In this document: positions 10,180 to 21,362 of the stretch, piece after piece
Numbering within the stretch: position 1 is the first letter of the stretch
Layout: the number at the start of each line of letters is the position of its first letter
Assembly: GCA_020740775.1 (NCBI GenBank)
Contig: JAHEWK010000020.1
Location: 744,001 to 808,000 of the forward strand
Source of the DNA: Ilyonectria destructans
Lineage: Eukaryota; Ascomycota; Sordariomycetes; Hypocreales; Nectriaceae
Length of the DNA: 64,000 nucleotides
Direction: 5' to 3'
Program-made: the position numbers and the translations under genes
Notes under the pieces: generated by a model
Seen by the model: the letters and a program-made list of their open reading frames with translations, nothing else
What the model was told of the DNA's origin: nothing
Database searches by the model: none

Positions 10180-11418
10180 GCCCCGACCGACGCAAAAGCC
10201 GAGCCGCTCGTGAAATCAGAGGTCGCGTCCAATGCCGAAGCCGCCAAACCCCTTGCACTGCTTCCCTACACCTAAAGAATCTTCCTTGAGGACGGGTTTG
10301 ACTCCGGCAGCGGGTCTATGTTCCCTGCGCCCAGTCCCAACTCCCAAGCCCTCTTTGCCCAGCTTGCCAGTGGAGGGACGACGCCTAGCACCATAGATTT
10401 CCATCGCACTGCTATGAGCGCGGCTGCCAAGAGAGAGCAAACAAACCGTGTTCAGCGACCGTCCGGACAATCCCAACAGGCTCCGCGTAACGTCTTAACC
10501 TCAAGAGATCCCCAAGGGTGCTGTGGTTGTCAAGTCTGAGACGAAGCCCGCATCCCGTCCATTTGACCATCACGACAACGACGCCGCTAACGGCCTTTTC
10601 ATGCTTACCCAGGGCAGGAACGGGACCCAATCAGCGAACCAGTTTGCTGTCACTTCGGGCGCAACGAGCTACGCACACACAGCCCCTGTTGTGCCCAAGA
10701 ATATGAACACCTCGCCGCAGATGTCGATCGCCAGTGGTGGCTGGATCGGTTCCACTCGCGGTGTGAGCGAAGGTAGTGTCGCCTCGGACGATAGCGACCA
10801 GGCCCGACCCAATATACGAGGCAAGGGTAAGAAGAGCCCGCCTGCCACAAATGGTCGAAGAAAGGCCGATGAGGCTCCCGCAAAGGCACCCCTGAGCAAG
10901 AAGTCCAAGGCCAACAGCGGGGCTGTCACTGTGCCTGAAGACATGGATATGTCCGACGAGTCTAACATGAAGTATGATGAAAACGGAACCAAAACCAACA
11001 TGACAGATGAGGAAAAACGCAAGAACTTCCTTAAGCGAAACCGGTATGTCTTACTCGAAATTCTAATATATGTATTGAACTATGGTTACTGACATGTCAT
11101 AGTGCTGCTGCCATGAAGTGCCGTCAAAGAAAAAAGCTGCGGCTTGCCAACCTGCAGACCAAGGTGGAGATGTTCAGCACCGAGAACGATGCTCTGACTT
11201 CGCAGATCACCCAGCTGAGAGAAGGAGTGGTCAACCTGAAGACACTCCTTCTCGCACACAAGGACTGCCCAGTTACGCAACAGCAAGGTCTCCACAGTGC
11301 CTTCATGTCTCAGGTTGTCGAACCCTTCAACCCCCAGATGAACCCCTATGGCATGGGTGCCCCCATTCCCAATCAACCGGTCATGGCTGGCCAGGGTGTC
11401 CAACGGCGTTTCTCATAG
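10180..11418 (+). pseudogene. atfA: atfA-like ATF/CREB bZIP gene, broken
   Basis: Pieces in different frames follow the order of fungal AtfA: DAPTDAKAEPLVKSE, then LPYT, DGFDSGSGSMFPAPSPNS, LFAQLASGGTTPSTIDFHRT, GPFDHHDND-like FDHHDNDAANGLFML, EEKRKNFLKRNR and the bZIP. An intron at 11049-11101 (GTATGT...CATAG) lies at the usual place in the basic region. The basic region RNRAAAMKCRQRKK keeps N-x7-R, and the leucine-zipper part follows (STENDALTSQITQL), ending QGVQRRFS. Two lesions break it: an in-frame TAA at 10273-10275 after LPYT, and a one-base frame change near 10500. AtfA works downstream of the stress MAP kinase in oxidative stress and spore tolerance. This is probably a decayed extra copy. 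The 5' end is unclear. Confidence 0.8.
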
Positions 11419-13050
11419 AACGAGTTGCAATCCGCTGATGTTCAAATTTCTGTTCGAGCCCGACATCCCCTTCGACATACAAGACATTATCTCTGCAGTA
11501 ATTGCGATGAAGATCGCAGTGTTAACTGCGATGAAGACCTTGATGACGACCGCGATGACGACCTCAGCGACTGCAAGACTCGCCCTTACCCGACATCTAA
11601 CGGAGCGGCCGTCGAAATAACCGGCGTAACCTAGCACTTGTCACATGCGAGAAATGAAGTCTAATGATGGTTTAATGCCTGACCAGCTTATACCACTCTC
11701 AACCTTCGCTATTTAGTCCCAGGCCTTGCAGCCACACTTCCTCGACATAACAGGCAGGAATACCTCAGTGTTTATAAGGTCAGCAGAGTCAGTAAGACTT
11801 TAGGTTTATTACGATCACCAAATATTCGATGTCGCTCAGCAATCTGATGAATAAATTTCATTTTCTTTTCTAGAGACCCTGTCTGCACCATTCGCCGTGT
11901 ATTCATCATAAATCCAATTAGCCATCAGTCTCAGCGCACAAATTTCCTATCCACACTATTCTATTCCAGCCAGAGAAGCGAAACTATAACATCCAACACG
12001 GCCGCCAACTGCAACAAGCCCCAGCCACATATCAAGCACACTAGGTACCTCTCTCGCGACCATGAGTGATTGAACTTGATGAAGATGAAAGGACAGACGC
12101 TGATCAGAGAAAGAGCCCATGTCATATAGGTATCAGTGACCTGGGACTGAGAAAGATGATCCATGTTTATTTGAAGAACTGGAACGTGTGAATTCGCACC
12201 TAGCGTTGACACACAATGATGAGGGGATCCCGAGTCTTATTTATGCTTACAGCAAACGAAAAGGAAAACGTTTATAAGTAAAGGAGCGTCGTTCTCAGAT
12301 AAAAATAGACACAGCAGTATTAGCCGGATCCATAACCATATAAGGAATAATTCCCTCATCCATGATGTCCCAAGCATCAGGCTTTCCGCGGATGAAAAGG
12401 GGCTCGAGTCGTCCAAGGAAGCCCTGCCGGGGATCAACCGGGCCGTACACGGGACAGTTGCAGGCAGTAGAAGCATAGAATCATAAAGTTCTTAATCCTA
12501 AAACCAACAGCAGGCAGGTGACTGGCCCTCCCGGTCTCTGGCCAGCTCGGAATAACTTCCTCGGAAGTCTAGTGTGTGACAGACCGGATTGCCTCAGTTT
12601 CCTCGGGATTGCTCGTCCGAGACCATACGATACGAAATCCTTGCTTGCCTCCTATTACTTTCCAACTGGTTCTTTGACGCGCCATGCCCACACTTCACAT
12701 GGTTCTGCGAGACCTCCCTGATGGGCATACACCGGTTGATGAGATGCACCCTCCCAAATGGACATTCTCACTACGCCCTCTCACTTGCCGAACCTTCTAG
12801 AGCTTCTACATCAAAGATGTAGGTCTCATAGGCACTATCGCCAGTCGATTAGAGTAGGCAATCATCTTCTGGAAGCGGCTTCCAGCGAGAGCACCGGGCA
12901 ATCTGCTGCAATGCAGCTCGAACGAGGGTTTCCTCCAGCCAGGAGTCTCACTCAGGAGAGTAGCCCTACTCAGTGTAGGCTATACTCTCAAGTGGACTCC
13001 AACCCAGCCAGGATAGGAGCCTGACAGGGAAGGCTACCGAGTTGTGGCAC
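11419..13050. other. Intergenic; no convincing gene
   Basis: Only short overlapping ORFs are present. The minus ORF 11961-12212 has some hydrophobic stretches but matches no family I recognise. No repeats or transposon ends were seen. Confidence 0.5.
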
Positions 13051-15650
13051 CTAACCAGGAGCTTCCCCCGAGAACTGGAACAGCAAGACCCGTCCCGAGC
13101 TACAGCCGAGAGCGACAGTCGATGACGCGATCGCTGACGTCCGTGGACGGTACTCTGACGGGAGCCAGAGCAGGTTCCGGCCTTGATGCGTGATCCATAC
13201 GTTATCAGCACTGATGCCATAGCCTTGACGTTGGCGCGGGTGATGCAGAGGGCCGGATGCAGGCAGTATAGCGGGTGGCGAGGGCGAGGGCGAGGGCGAG
13301 GGCGAGGGCACGCTCAGGTTGAAAGTGCCAACATTTGTAAGAAGACGAGCGCCGGTCTCGTCGAAACGGATCGTATCGAGGCCCCTGCCTACAACAAGCG
13401 TCGCCTGACAGTGGCCGGTTGCGGCATCCCAGACCTTAACGGTGTGGTCCCATGACGCCGAGGCGAGACGCTGGCCATCGGGCGAGAAGGCCACCGCGTG
13501 AACCCTAAAGCTATGGCCCTCGAGCGTCGCCTGGCAGTGGCCCGTCGTGGCATCCCAGACCTTAACAGTGTTGTCATATGACGCTGATGCGAGGCGCTGG
13601 CCATCGGGCGAGAAGGCCACCGACCGAACCCCATTGCTATGGCTCTCGAGCGTCGCCTGGCAGTGGCCCGTCGCGGCATCCCAGACCTTGACGGTCTTGT
13701 CGTCTGACGCCGAGGCGAGGCGCTGGCCATCAGGTGAGAAGGCCACCGAGTGAACCCCATGGCTATGGCCCTCGAGCGTTGCCAGACATGCATCCCAATC
13801 CTCTGCTATAGCCGGTTTAGTGATAATCCAATTTGGCTCTTCCCCTTTGAACAGTTTCCTCGTTATGCTCCGCCTAGGACTGAATATAAGTGCTGACGTA
13901 TATGCCTGAAGAGGTGCATTTCCTATCGCCCACCCGTGTAATAGGATGAATCGGCGTGCATCTCGAACGAGGTCGAATAAACGGGAACTGTCGGACCCTT
14001 CCTAGTAGAGACACTAATCAGCACATCCGTTCCATACGATGACAAAGCCAATGCGCGTACTAGCAATATCTTGAGCTTTGTTATTGCAACCACTCCTCCC
14101 GGCATGCCTCGGAGAAGACCAAGCGCCTCGAGCCAGTATAGGTACTTTTTGCAGAGAAACTGATGGACTGTGCCTTCGTCGTGGAGGTCGTCGATAGACA
14201 TCGAAGTCTTGTGCGAGATGGCATTGCTTAGGTGGTCAACCCAGTAGATGCATGAGTACCGTGCCGAGGCTAACGGGTCTGGGTCAGGCAGTTTGACTTT
14301 GTCGATGGGAAATCCAGGGGCGCATAAGCCGTACATGTCGCGTCGCAGTGACTTGGACATTACCAGTAGCGATCTCGAGAAGATGGTATAGTGGCCCTCT
14401 GCCATTCCAGAAGGAAAGATTTCACTGGATGCCTTTGTAAGTAGAAAATCCTTAGCAGACTGATGGACGAAGTAAATAGTACGGTCGCGAAGAGTCAGGA
14501 ACGATCCGCAAAGCCCTATGATCTCCACTAAGGAGTCGAGGTCATCAGAAATATCCTCCAGTCTGTCGACAAAAGACGTGAGTTCGTGTAGGGTAATGGG
14601 TTGATAGACAATTGTCAGGAGGGCAAGTATGCCCATGCACAGGTCAGAATTGTCCGAATTGCGAATTTGCTCCATCATTCGCTTGTAAAGAGAATTAAGT
14701 CCAGGAGGAAACGCATTTAACTTAGTGAGAGTGTTCCATCGTGGGATCTTCTGGAGATCTTGACAGGCTAAGGCCACCCAAAGGAACGTATCGTTTGCAT
14801 TTGAGGATAAGTGATGCTGAACGGCATCTCGTGTTTTACCGTCGTATCTCTTCAGCCGCGCCAATTGATCCACCTTGTGCCTGATGTATATGCTGACAGC
14901 AGCGGAGATGGACTTTTCGTTTAGCTGGAGACACAGCCTAACTTTCTGTCCGGCTGTTTCCAGCTGCTCCTCGATGTTCGGCCAATTGCGACTGGAAACG
15001 ATCCACTTGACACGAGGAGATTCAGATGACTTTTCGACAATCAAGTCGAGAAGTTCCGGCAGATTTGCCACGCATTCGTCGAGCGCGTCGATGATCAAGA
15101 AGGTGTTCTTCAAGTTCGGATCTTGTAGAATGTTTCCAAAGATCTCGACCAAGGCCACCCAGGCATTCACGTCCTCGAAGAGGCCTTTGCCCGCGTGGTC
15201 GTACTTTTTCCGCACGTGCGGGATGAGCGATGGCTGCTGGTCGACAAGGAGGTAGATGAGGCCCCGCAGCACGGCTGTTGCGTTGTTGGTGCGCGAGTCG
15301 GTGGCCTCGCAGAAGAAGTGTAACAAAAGCTTCGTGGTCTCCTTCTTTAACTCGTTGATAATGCCGCAGAGCAACATAGTCTTGCCCTTTCCAGGATCGC
15401 CCTTGATCCAGAGCAGTCGGCTCTGTTCGTCGTTGCGCCATTGCTGGAAATCGTCGTTGTTAAGGATCCAGCGGTACGAGTCTTCTAGCAGGCCGCCCTT
15501 GGTCTGCTCAATGCGCTTCTTATCGTCGCGGGGATCGGTCGATCGCAAGTCTGCCAGGCAGGAGTCGTTCGTCTGGTAGATGTTGGTTCTATTTCCGACC
15601 TGAACCTCCGCGTTGCCCTTGGCGTTTATGGTATGGGCCGTGTTCGGCAT
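13051..15650 (-). CDS. NACHT-WD40 NLR with HET-s-type amyloid motif (NWD2-like)
   Basis: Exons 15650-14061 and 14001-13051 give 846 aa. The 59-nt intron (14002-14060, GTACGC...CTACTAG) is supported because the frame beyond it continues as RLFDLVRDARRFIL, matching the other NLR, whose intron is at the same place. Residues 1-29 hold the motif HTINAKGNAEVQVGN. Next come CLADLRSTDPRDDKKRI, Walker A GDPGKGKT (about 84-91), Walker B FLIIDALDEC and VHQSAKDFL, then three WD40 repeats (SVAFSPDGQRLASAS, VKVWDAATGHCQATL). A Ser-Pro run encoded by a 6-bp microsatellite and the C-terminus WLPSEYR...GCSSGRVLLFQFS follow. In Podospora, NWD2 recognises a ligand, oligomerises and templates the HET-S prion domain through its N-terminal motif; the same role is inferred here. 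The frame is intact. Confidence 0.85.
13276..13312 (+). repeat. (GCGAGG)n-type microsatellite inside the NLR gene
   Basis: GCGAGG units in a row encode alternating Ser-Pro on the minus strand between the WD40 block and the conserved C-terminus. Its length is likely to vary between strains without frame loss because the unit is two codons. Confidence 0.7.
15570..15629 (-). other. HET-s-related amyloid motif at the NLR N-terminus
   Basis: Residues 8-27 (INAKGNAEVQVGNRTNIYQT) show the charged/Gly turn, an alternating hydrophobic strand and VGN. This is the pattern seen in HET-s repeats (a strand ending in V-x-[LIV]-G-N). A similar pattern recurs in the neighbouring ORF at 15793-15858 and on the plus strand at 16639-16707. 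Within a NACHT protein such a motif would be the templating segment. Confidence 0.6.
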
Positions 15651-15945
15651 TATGTGTGATCAATTGCTGATGGTTCACAGCAACGACCAGCGCGGTTAAG
15701 GAAGGGGGAAGCATAGAGATCTCGTCGGGACTAGATTCGATGCACAAGAGGTGTAATCGTTCGATCATAAGTCCGCCAGGCAGCGGTCTTACTGTTCTGT
15801 AGATGTTATTACCAACGTGAATGCGAGCAACTCCGTCTGCGGTGAGAGTGTTGACTGCATTCAAAATAGTGCTTATCTCCGAGACCAGAGCAAAATGTCC
15901 TAGGCACTGCATTATTACGATTAGCATTCGAATGGAACTATCCAT
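15589..15945 (-). pseudogene. Short ORF with a second HET-s-like motif, NLR or effector relic
   Basis: An ATG at 15945 opens a 118-codon frame that overlaps the NLR start in another frame. Residues about 30-51 (NTLTADGVARIHVGNNIYRT, 15793-15858) have the same layout as HET-s repeat 2: Thr-hydrophobic, Gly turn, [AS]-R-[VI]-x-[VIL]-G-N-x-Y. The downstream IERLHLLCIES faintly recalls the linker before NACHT in other fungal NLRs. No HeLo or NACHT domain is visible. It could be a decayed gene, an alternative first exon of the NLR, or a remnant of motif duplication. Confidence 0.45.
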
Positions 15946-15966
15946 TTTGGTACTGACATATGGCAA

Positions 15967-16551
15967 GGGTCTCAGGGCTGTGGGCGAGACAAGTTCGGCA
16001 CTTGGCCGATGACTGGTATGAAGGTTAGGACTCTCGTGGCCTTACAAGTCCAAGTACATGAGCTTGCGGCGATGTATGATGGATGTGGGACGTCATAGCA
16101 GCCGCAAAGCCGCTCCCGCGCGTAACCCACCAATTACCAGCCGCACCTTGTCGCCGGTTGCGCCGGGACGGCTCAGCGAAAGACGACTTGGGCAATTCGA
16201 AGACGATGCTTGAGGCTCGGGGGGGGAAGGCAGCCATCGCGTCGGGAGGGTTGAATATACCGTAATGTAGGGTGATATACGACGCACGCGTCTAGCGTCG
16301 CGATTGGTCGCGCCCTATTCTTCGAAGTGGACATATGCCTTGCATTCATTTAACCGAAGACTCATTGACAGCAGTTGGTTAAGAAGCCAAATTGGCCGCC
16401 GAACGTCAATGACCGATGTGGATTCAATTTTGACGCTGCTCCTACCTCCACCTCCAACTAAACCCAGTGGAGGTATACGGGGTAATAGGGTAATACCAGA
16501 GAGGGACGTCGAAGAAATTGCATGACCGGCGACCACGAAGCGCATTCGTAA
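15967..16551. other. Intergenic between NLR and orphan prion-domain relic
   Basis: I looked on both strands for a HeLo domain that should precede a HET-s-type prion domain and found none. The ORF 16304-16525 has no family resemblance. It presumably contains the NLR promoter. Confidence 0.5.
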
Positions 16552-16638
16552 ATGCGGGCTAACCCACTGTGTCAGCGCTGTTGCCTGCAATTAGCTGCCT
16601 ACAACTCCTGTACCAAGGGTGCGCTTCAGGGGATGGCG

Positions 16639-16820
16639 AGGAATCATGCAAAGGACATTAAGAGCGAAGAGATGGCGAGAGTGCGAGTCGGGAATGAGTG
16701 GAGCGATATTGTCGTGGCTCAAAGAGCGGATCGGACCGAGAACCTAGCGGGGTTTGTCACTGCGAAGGTGTCTGCGGTGCATTGGGGAATCAATACGGAG
16801 GGCGAGGCATCTTCGATGTG
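16639..16820 (+). pseudogene. Orphan HET-s-type prion-forming domain, frameshifted
   Basis: Repeat 1 is plain: RNHAKDIKSEEMARVRVGN (16639-16695), very close to the first amyloid repeat of Podospora HET-s, including AKDI and ARV-x-[LV]-GN. Repeat 2 begins in the same frame (DRTENLAGFVTAKVSAV, 16729-16779) and ends one frame away (LGNQYGGRGIFDVG, 16782-16823), matching the GN-x-YGG-x-G[FI][WF]D ending of HET-s. A single-base indel near 16778-16782 therefore breaks it, and the repeat spacing is about four residues shorter than in HET-s. No HeLo pore-forming domain is encoded upstream. In working systems this domain sits at the C-terminus of HET-S and is templated by the neighbouring NLR. Confidence 0.75.
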
Positions 16821-16863
16821 GGCTCGCCGCTCTCGACCCAATTTTGTCCAAGGTCGATATTGA

Positions 16864-19292
16864 TAGCTCGGTCTTTCCTGTCACAGCAGGTCGTGCCATA
16901 AAAGCGCGACTAGTGCCATGCAATGTACATCCTGTGTCATCACTCGTGTGTGCGTTCTTGTTGGTGTTAGCTGGCCTCCTCAAGGACGATGTTGACATGA
17001 TGCACTGAGGCTGTGGAGAACGCGATGGTGTGGGCTCGTTTCGCGTCCCGACGCCCCGGTTCGCGACTCGTCCACACTCACTATCCCGGGCGCGAAAGTT
17101 GCAACCCCGTGCTAACCCACGTGGGGCCACCCGGTCTTGAAATGCATCCATTCTTAAAGCTGACCTGCCCTGCCCGATCGCAGGTCCACGCTGCCCAGCC
17201 TAGATTTCCTTTGACCCCTGGTGCCGCTCGCTCGTCACGCAGCAGAGCAGCTAGGCGGTGAAGCCGAGCGGCATGGAAGAAACAAATGATAGGGATTTCG
17301 TCCCCAACTGCGAGCCCCATGGCACGATGTTAGGGGATGTCAACGTCTACATATGGAATTAGGATCAAAATGTGTATTTTGCTCCAGCACTCCGGCCAAT
17401 CGCGCGACCCTGCGGAGCCGGGTGAGCTTCGCCGGCGTGGGCTCGCTTGCCCCAACTATGTCTGGTGAGCCGGGCATCCATGCAGGTCTTGATGGAGGGC
17501 TCCAACGTAGGCGCGTCAGAGTGCCTACCATCCTGTATTCTCATTGGTAAGCTGCACCGCGTCACGGACGCGACTGCAACACGAAAATCACGTTGGCGTG
17601 CCACAACAGAGTATGGGCCTGAATAGAGTCCCGCGCACGTGCATGGGTCTTCGGGGCGATCAATAGGGGGAACGGGTACTTACCAAGGCTTCGCGGACAC
17701 AGACCATCAAACCCCTCTAAAATCTGTGTGGGCGCCGTTCAGAGGCACAGCTGCCTAATCCGTCTGGTGGGTCCTCTTTTCGATGTTGGTTGCGTCCATC
17801 GCCGTCGGTGGTCTTATTCACAATCCCATACGCCACCGTAAATAGTGTAACCACTCTGTTGGTACCGAGAGTGCGCGATTTTTGGATCAAATGAAGGGAT
17901 TATGCGTGATCCTGGCAGTAGTTCTCCGCATTCGAGGTGAGTAATTATGACCCCCAGCGACATTGGCAAAACCAGCGCTAAAGCCACGTTTCTTATTGGA
18001 CCGGCTGGCACCGTGGAATCTTGACAGTCTGCGTCCAGAAGGCTCGTCCTGTGGAGATGAAATCAATGAATTGATACGATAGCAAATTCTTGCTACGATT
18101 GCGGTCCTTCTTACCGTCGACGCGTATCCTTCTAGTGCTAGTCACTGATTCTGATGTAAGATGGTGTCGTAGGATGTGTTTTGTTTCCGTGCTCCCCATT
18201 CTCCTTCTGTTCTCTGTCACATTGTCCGAGGTTTAGCGGGGTTCTTCCCACACTAGGTCTAGTACTTGCATCAAGCATCACGTCCATATCCACATTACGT
18301 GCATATAACATCTGTCACATGTGGCCACGCCGATTTTCCTGCTTTGCTGTCTGGGAATACATTTACATTGATTCGCAAGAGTCTAGCCTCCGGTCGGCCG
18401 ACAGTATGATCCTGCGTAAGGATGCTACCTACCACCCTAATGGACCTGCTTGTGCGAGAGCCGTCTAGTCAAGGATGACGCCGCGCAGTAAACAGTGTTG
18501 CCTCTTCAGAATTCGGCGCGATCCAACGTGGCCCCACCCATACCACCCACCCTTAACGTTATCAGTCAGTAGCCCTCGTCTGACTTCGTGTCAGGGTGCG
18601 TTGAACGATCCACATGACTTGGCAGTACGGAATCTGCACACTTCTCACAACTGTCCACGTTCCTAACGAGGAGCCTAAAGATTAACCAAACAGTGCGGTT
18701 GGCCCTCGATTAGCCTGGTGCAATGCCTTTATGTGAACGCTTTCTGGGTATCTTCAATACAGTACGCAACCTCGACCACCTGCATTCGTTAACAAATTCA
18801 TTCAGGGGTGACCTAACCCGTTTGACGAACCTGTACTCTGACCCTGGCCTTCCTGGTGACGCACAATTTCCCTAGTGGCCCCCCGCCAGCGAATGATGTG
18901 ATAAACCAGACTGTCGGGTTTTGAGCAAAGTAATATTAAGGAAGCTGACCGTACCTGTCTAGTTCAGTCACCTACTCCGTAAACAACGCTGTCACCCGCT
19001 TTGTCCCGACGACAACAGCGTCTCACACCATCCTCCGCCAAACGCGCGGCTTCAATTCTTTTACCCTAACCAGATGCTGCATGCACTCTACTGTATGACA
19101 AGCCCCACATTACTTGTACAGTGCGTCTTGATTTGGCAATATGCCAATCACCGTCCCCTTGCGCCGATGCAAGCAGGTGCAGACCTTGGTAGGAAGGTGT
19201 CAGAGCGAAGACATTGAAGAGGACTCCGTCATCTACGTCAACCCAGTGATTATCCTGTGCCCGTTGCCGACCTGGATCTTCGACTAACAATA
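16864..19292. other. Intergenic; no convincing gene
   Basis: About 2.4 kb of mixed short ORFs on both strands with no recognisable domain, transposon end or tandem repeat. The base composition does not point to heavy RIP. Near 19279-19292 an ACTAAC branch site and TATAG look like the end of an intron of the next gene. Confidence 0.45.
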
Positions 19293-21362
19293 TAGCACAA
19301 GCAGAAACCGGTCAGTGCCTGGCACTCCCCAAACGAAGGGAAACGCCGTCGGCTTGGCAGTAAACGCTTTACTGGAACCGCAAAGAGGTCCATCAGCTTC
19401 GAAGACGTCTTTCAGGATGGTCGCGCAACAATTAAGCACATCATAGTACAATTTCCGGCGGGAGACGGTTCGTGGTATATCCTTCGATGTGACAAGCATG
19501 ACCTTAGCTTTAAAAACCACCCTATCAAGGGTGCTGCGAAGCATCTTGGTGGCAAACAGCACGGCCGAATGTCGCGAAAGCCCTCAGTGGCTATCAAGCA
19601 TCTCGGCGTCAAGGTGTTGAATTGTAACAAGATTCTGGCTGAGAAAAACAATATTGCAGCTTTGGAGGCGCTTCAGAAGGAACATAAGCACCCAACTGCG
19701 GATATGGTGGACAATGAGCCCCAGGGAGATCTTATCCCGACCTCGGTCTATAAAGCACCAGCGCGGAAGACTCAAGAAAGCCAGGGCCGAGCTGGCAAGG
19801 CCCTGCTGACTGACGGCAGCAGCCAGCAGGTCACAGATGTTGAAGTGATCACAGAACCAATCCCCGGTGAATTCTACCTGGCCTATCGGAAAGGTTCGAC
19901 AGACCGCTGTCCCGTGCTTCTCCTCCCTCTTGGACATCTCGACAACGTTGGCGTACCAGACGCAGTTGAAATCCTGGGGCTCATAGATAGTGTGCCTGCA
20001 TGCTATGTCTATAATCAAAGCGTCAACGACTTGGTGTGGCAAGAAGGATACGAAGATGACGGACCTTTAGTGGCGAAGCGTCAGTTCCCTGTTATGTACT
20101 TGGACGGCTCGGAGTTTCCAAACAGGGGCCTTGTTGGGTGGGTGGGTGTTGAAGATCTCCGGCCGTTTGATGTTCAAGGTTCCGACTCCTCCCTCGTACG
20201 ACAGTGCAATTCTGTACGGGACTTTCTTCGAAAGCGCGCTGAAACAACGTCTGAGGACACTGCGACCGATTTCAATATTCTGTTAGAAGGTGTGTCTTCT
20301 TCAGAGAACTTCAACACACTGCCTAAGACATTTGCTGACAGACTGATGCCCGGATGTACAGAGCAATTGAGCCGACAGATCCCTTCCTCGAGTTCTGCAC
20401 TCGCTTACAGCAGTCATAACGCCTCCTCCAAAGAAACTGAAGCACCAACCTGGCCACTCAGGATACCAATCCCCGTCGATGAGAAAAATCCTATATCGCA
20501 AGATGTAAATGAGACGAAGCAAGACGCTGGATTAGGTCTCATAAGATCGAGCAACCATCAGCCTGAGGCATGGAACGATGTCATATCAATAAGCAGTTCG
20601 AGCACAAGGGAGCTTATCGACGTCATATCGATAAGCAGTTCAGGCACAGAGGAGCTTGTCGACGTCGAGGATCATCATTCGCACGGCAATAATTTCCGAA
20701 TCCCAGCTCCGAATCCGAACACATCCCCAGAGGTAACTAGGCCGTTCACGAGCTCGGCAGAGCAATTCTCTCCGATTAATCAATTACAAAACACCAAATC
20801 CGTCGCCTTATGCGAGTCTGCGCTTGTCACGCTCAATCCTCAAGCAGCGACACCCCAAAACATGCCGCCGGCGATAGGTGGCCAATTTGGAATGCTTGTG
20901 CCAAGTCCTACACCACCTATCAACCCTATGAACAGTCCAGTACGAGAGCAAGTGACGCAAGCATCAATATTTCATTGGCCACCTAGCATTACCCTACCTC
21001 AAGGCGCCAGTTACCCAATACTTTGCGAGGAGCATTTCGCGTACACCTCAAATTCGGAAAGTGCGCCGCGTCAACTGCCACCTATATTGCCTAGGCTCCG
21101 TACCCCAGAGTGTGGGCTTGTCGGTCCTGGCACCATCACGGCCTCGTCCACATTATGGCCACTACAAATTGACAACCGATTACCATCAATCAGTGATTAT
21201 CTCGAACAAACACTACCTCCTGCAATGCACTCACATCCAGGTCCCGGCGAAGCTTCTCTTGCGGTAAACAGCCCAGCCTGGGAGCACGTGCCGCCCAGGC
21301 ATTTTCACATACCGAGCTTTAGAGCGGCCGAACGGGGCGTTCATGGTCAGCGTCGGGGATGA
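19293..21362 (+). CDS. Uncharacterised fungal protein with Cys/His-rich N-terminus; 5' exon unresolved
   Basis: The frame is open from just after a stop/TATAG at 19292, so translation before the first ATG (19569) must come from an upstream exon. The early part reads WYILRCDKHDLSFKNHP, IKGAAKHLGGKQHG and IKHLGVKVLNCN, which looks like a Cys/His zinc-binding module. Next come GEFYLAYRKG, CPVLLLPLGHLDNVGVPDAV and YEDDGP...RQFPVMYLDGS, a block I recall from hypothetical Sordariomycete proteins of unknown role. The last 350 residues are Ser/Pro-rich, with a twofold DVISISSS repeat. The final codons (21300-21362) overlap a Helitron helicase fragment in another frame, so the true 3' end may be lost. 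Confidence 0.55.

Noticed and set aside
13389..13793. 134-codon Arg-rich minus ORF
   Set aside because: Other-frame shadow of the WD40 repeats of NLR 2.
16304..16525. Possible HeLo domain before the prion-domain relic
   Set aside because: The ORF lacks the hydrophobic N-terminal helix and any HeLo-like pattern.
16744..17151. 135-codon minus ORF
   Set aside because: Antisense to the prion-domain relic and not resembling any protein.
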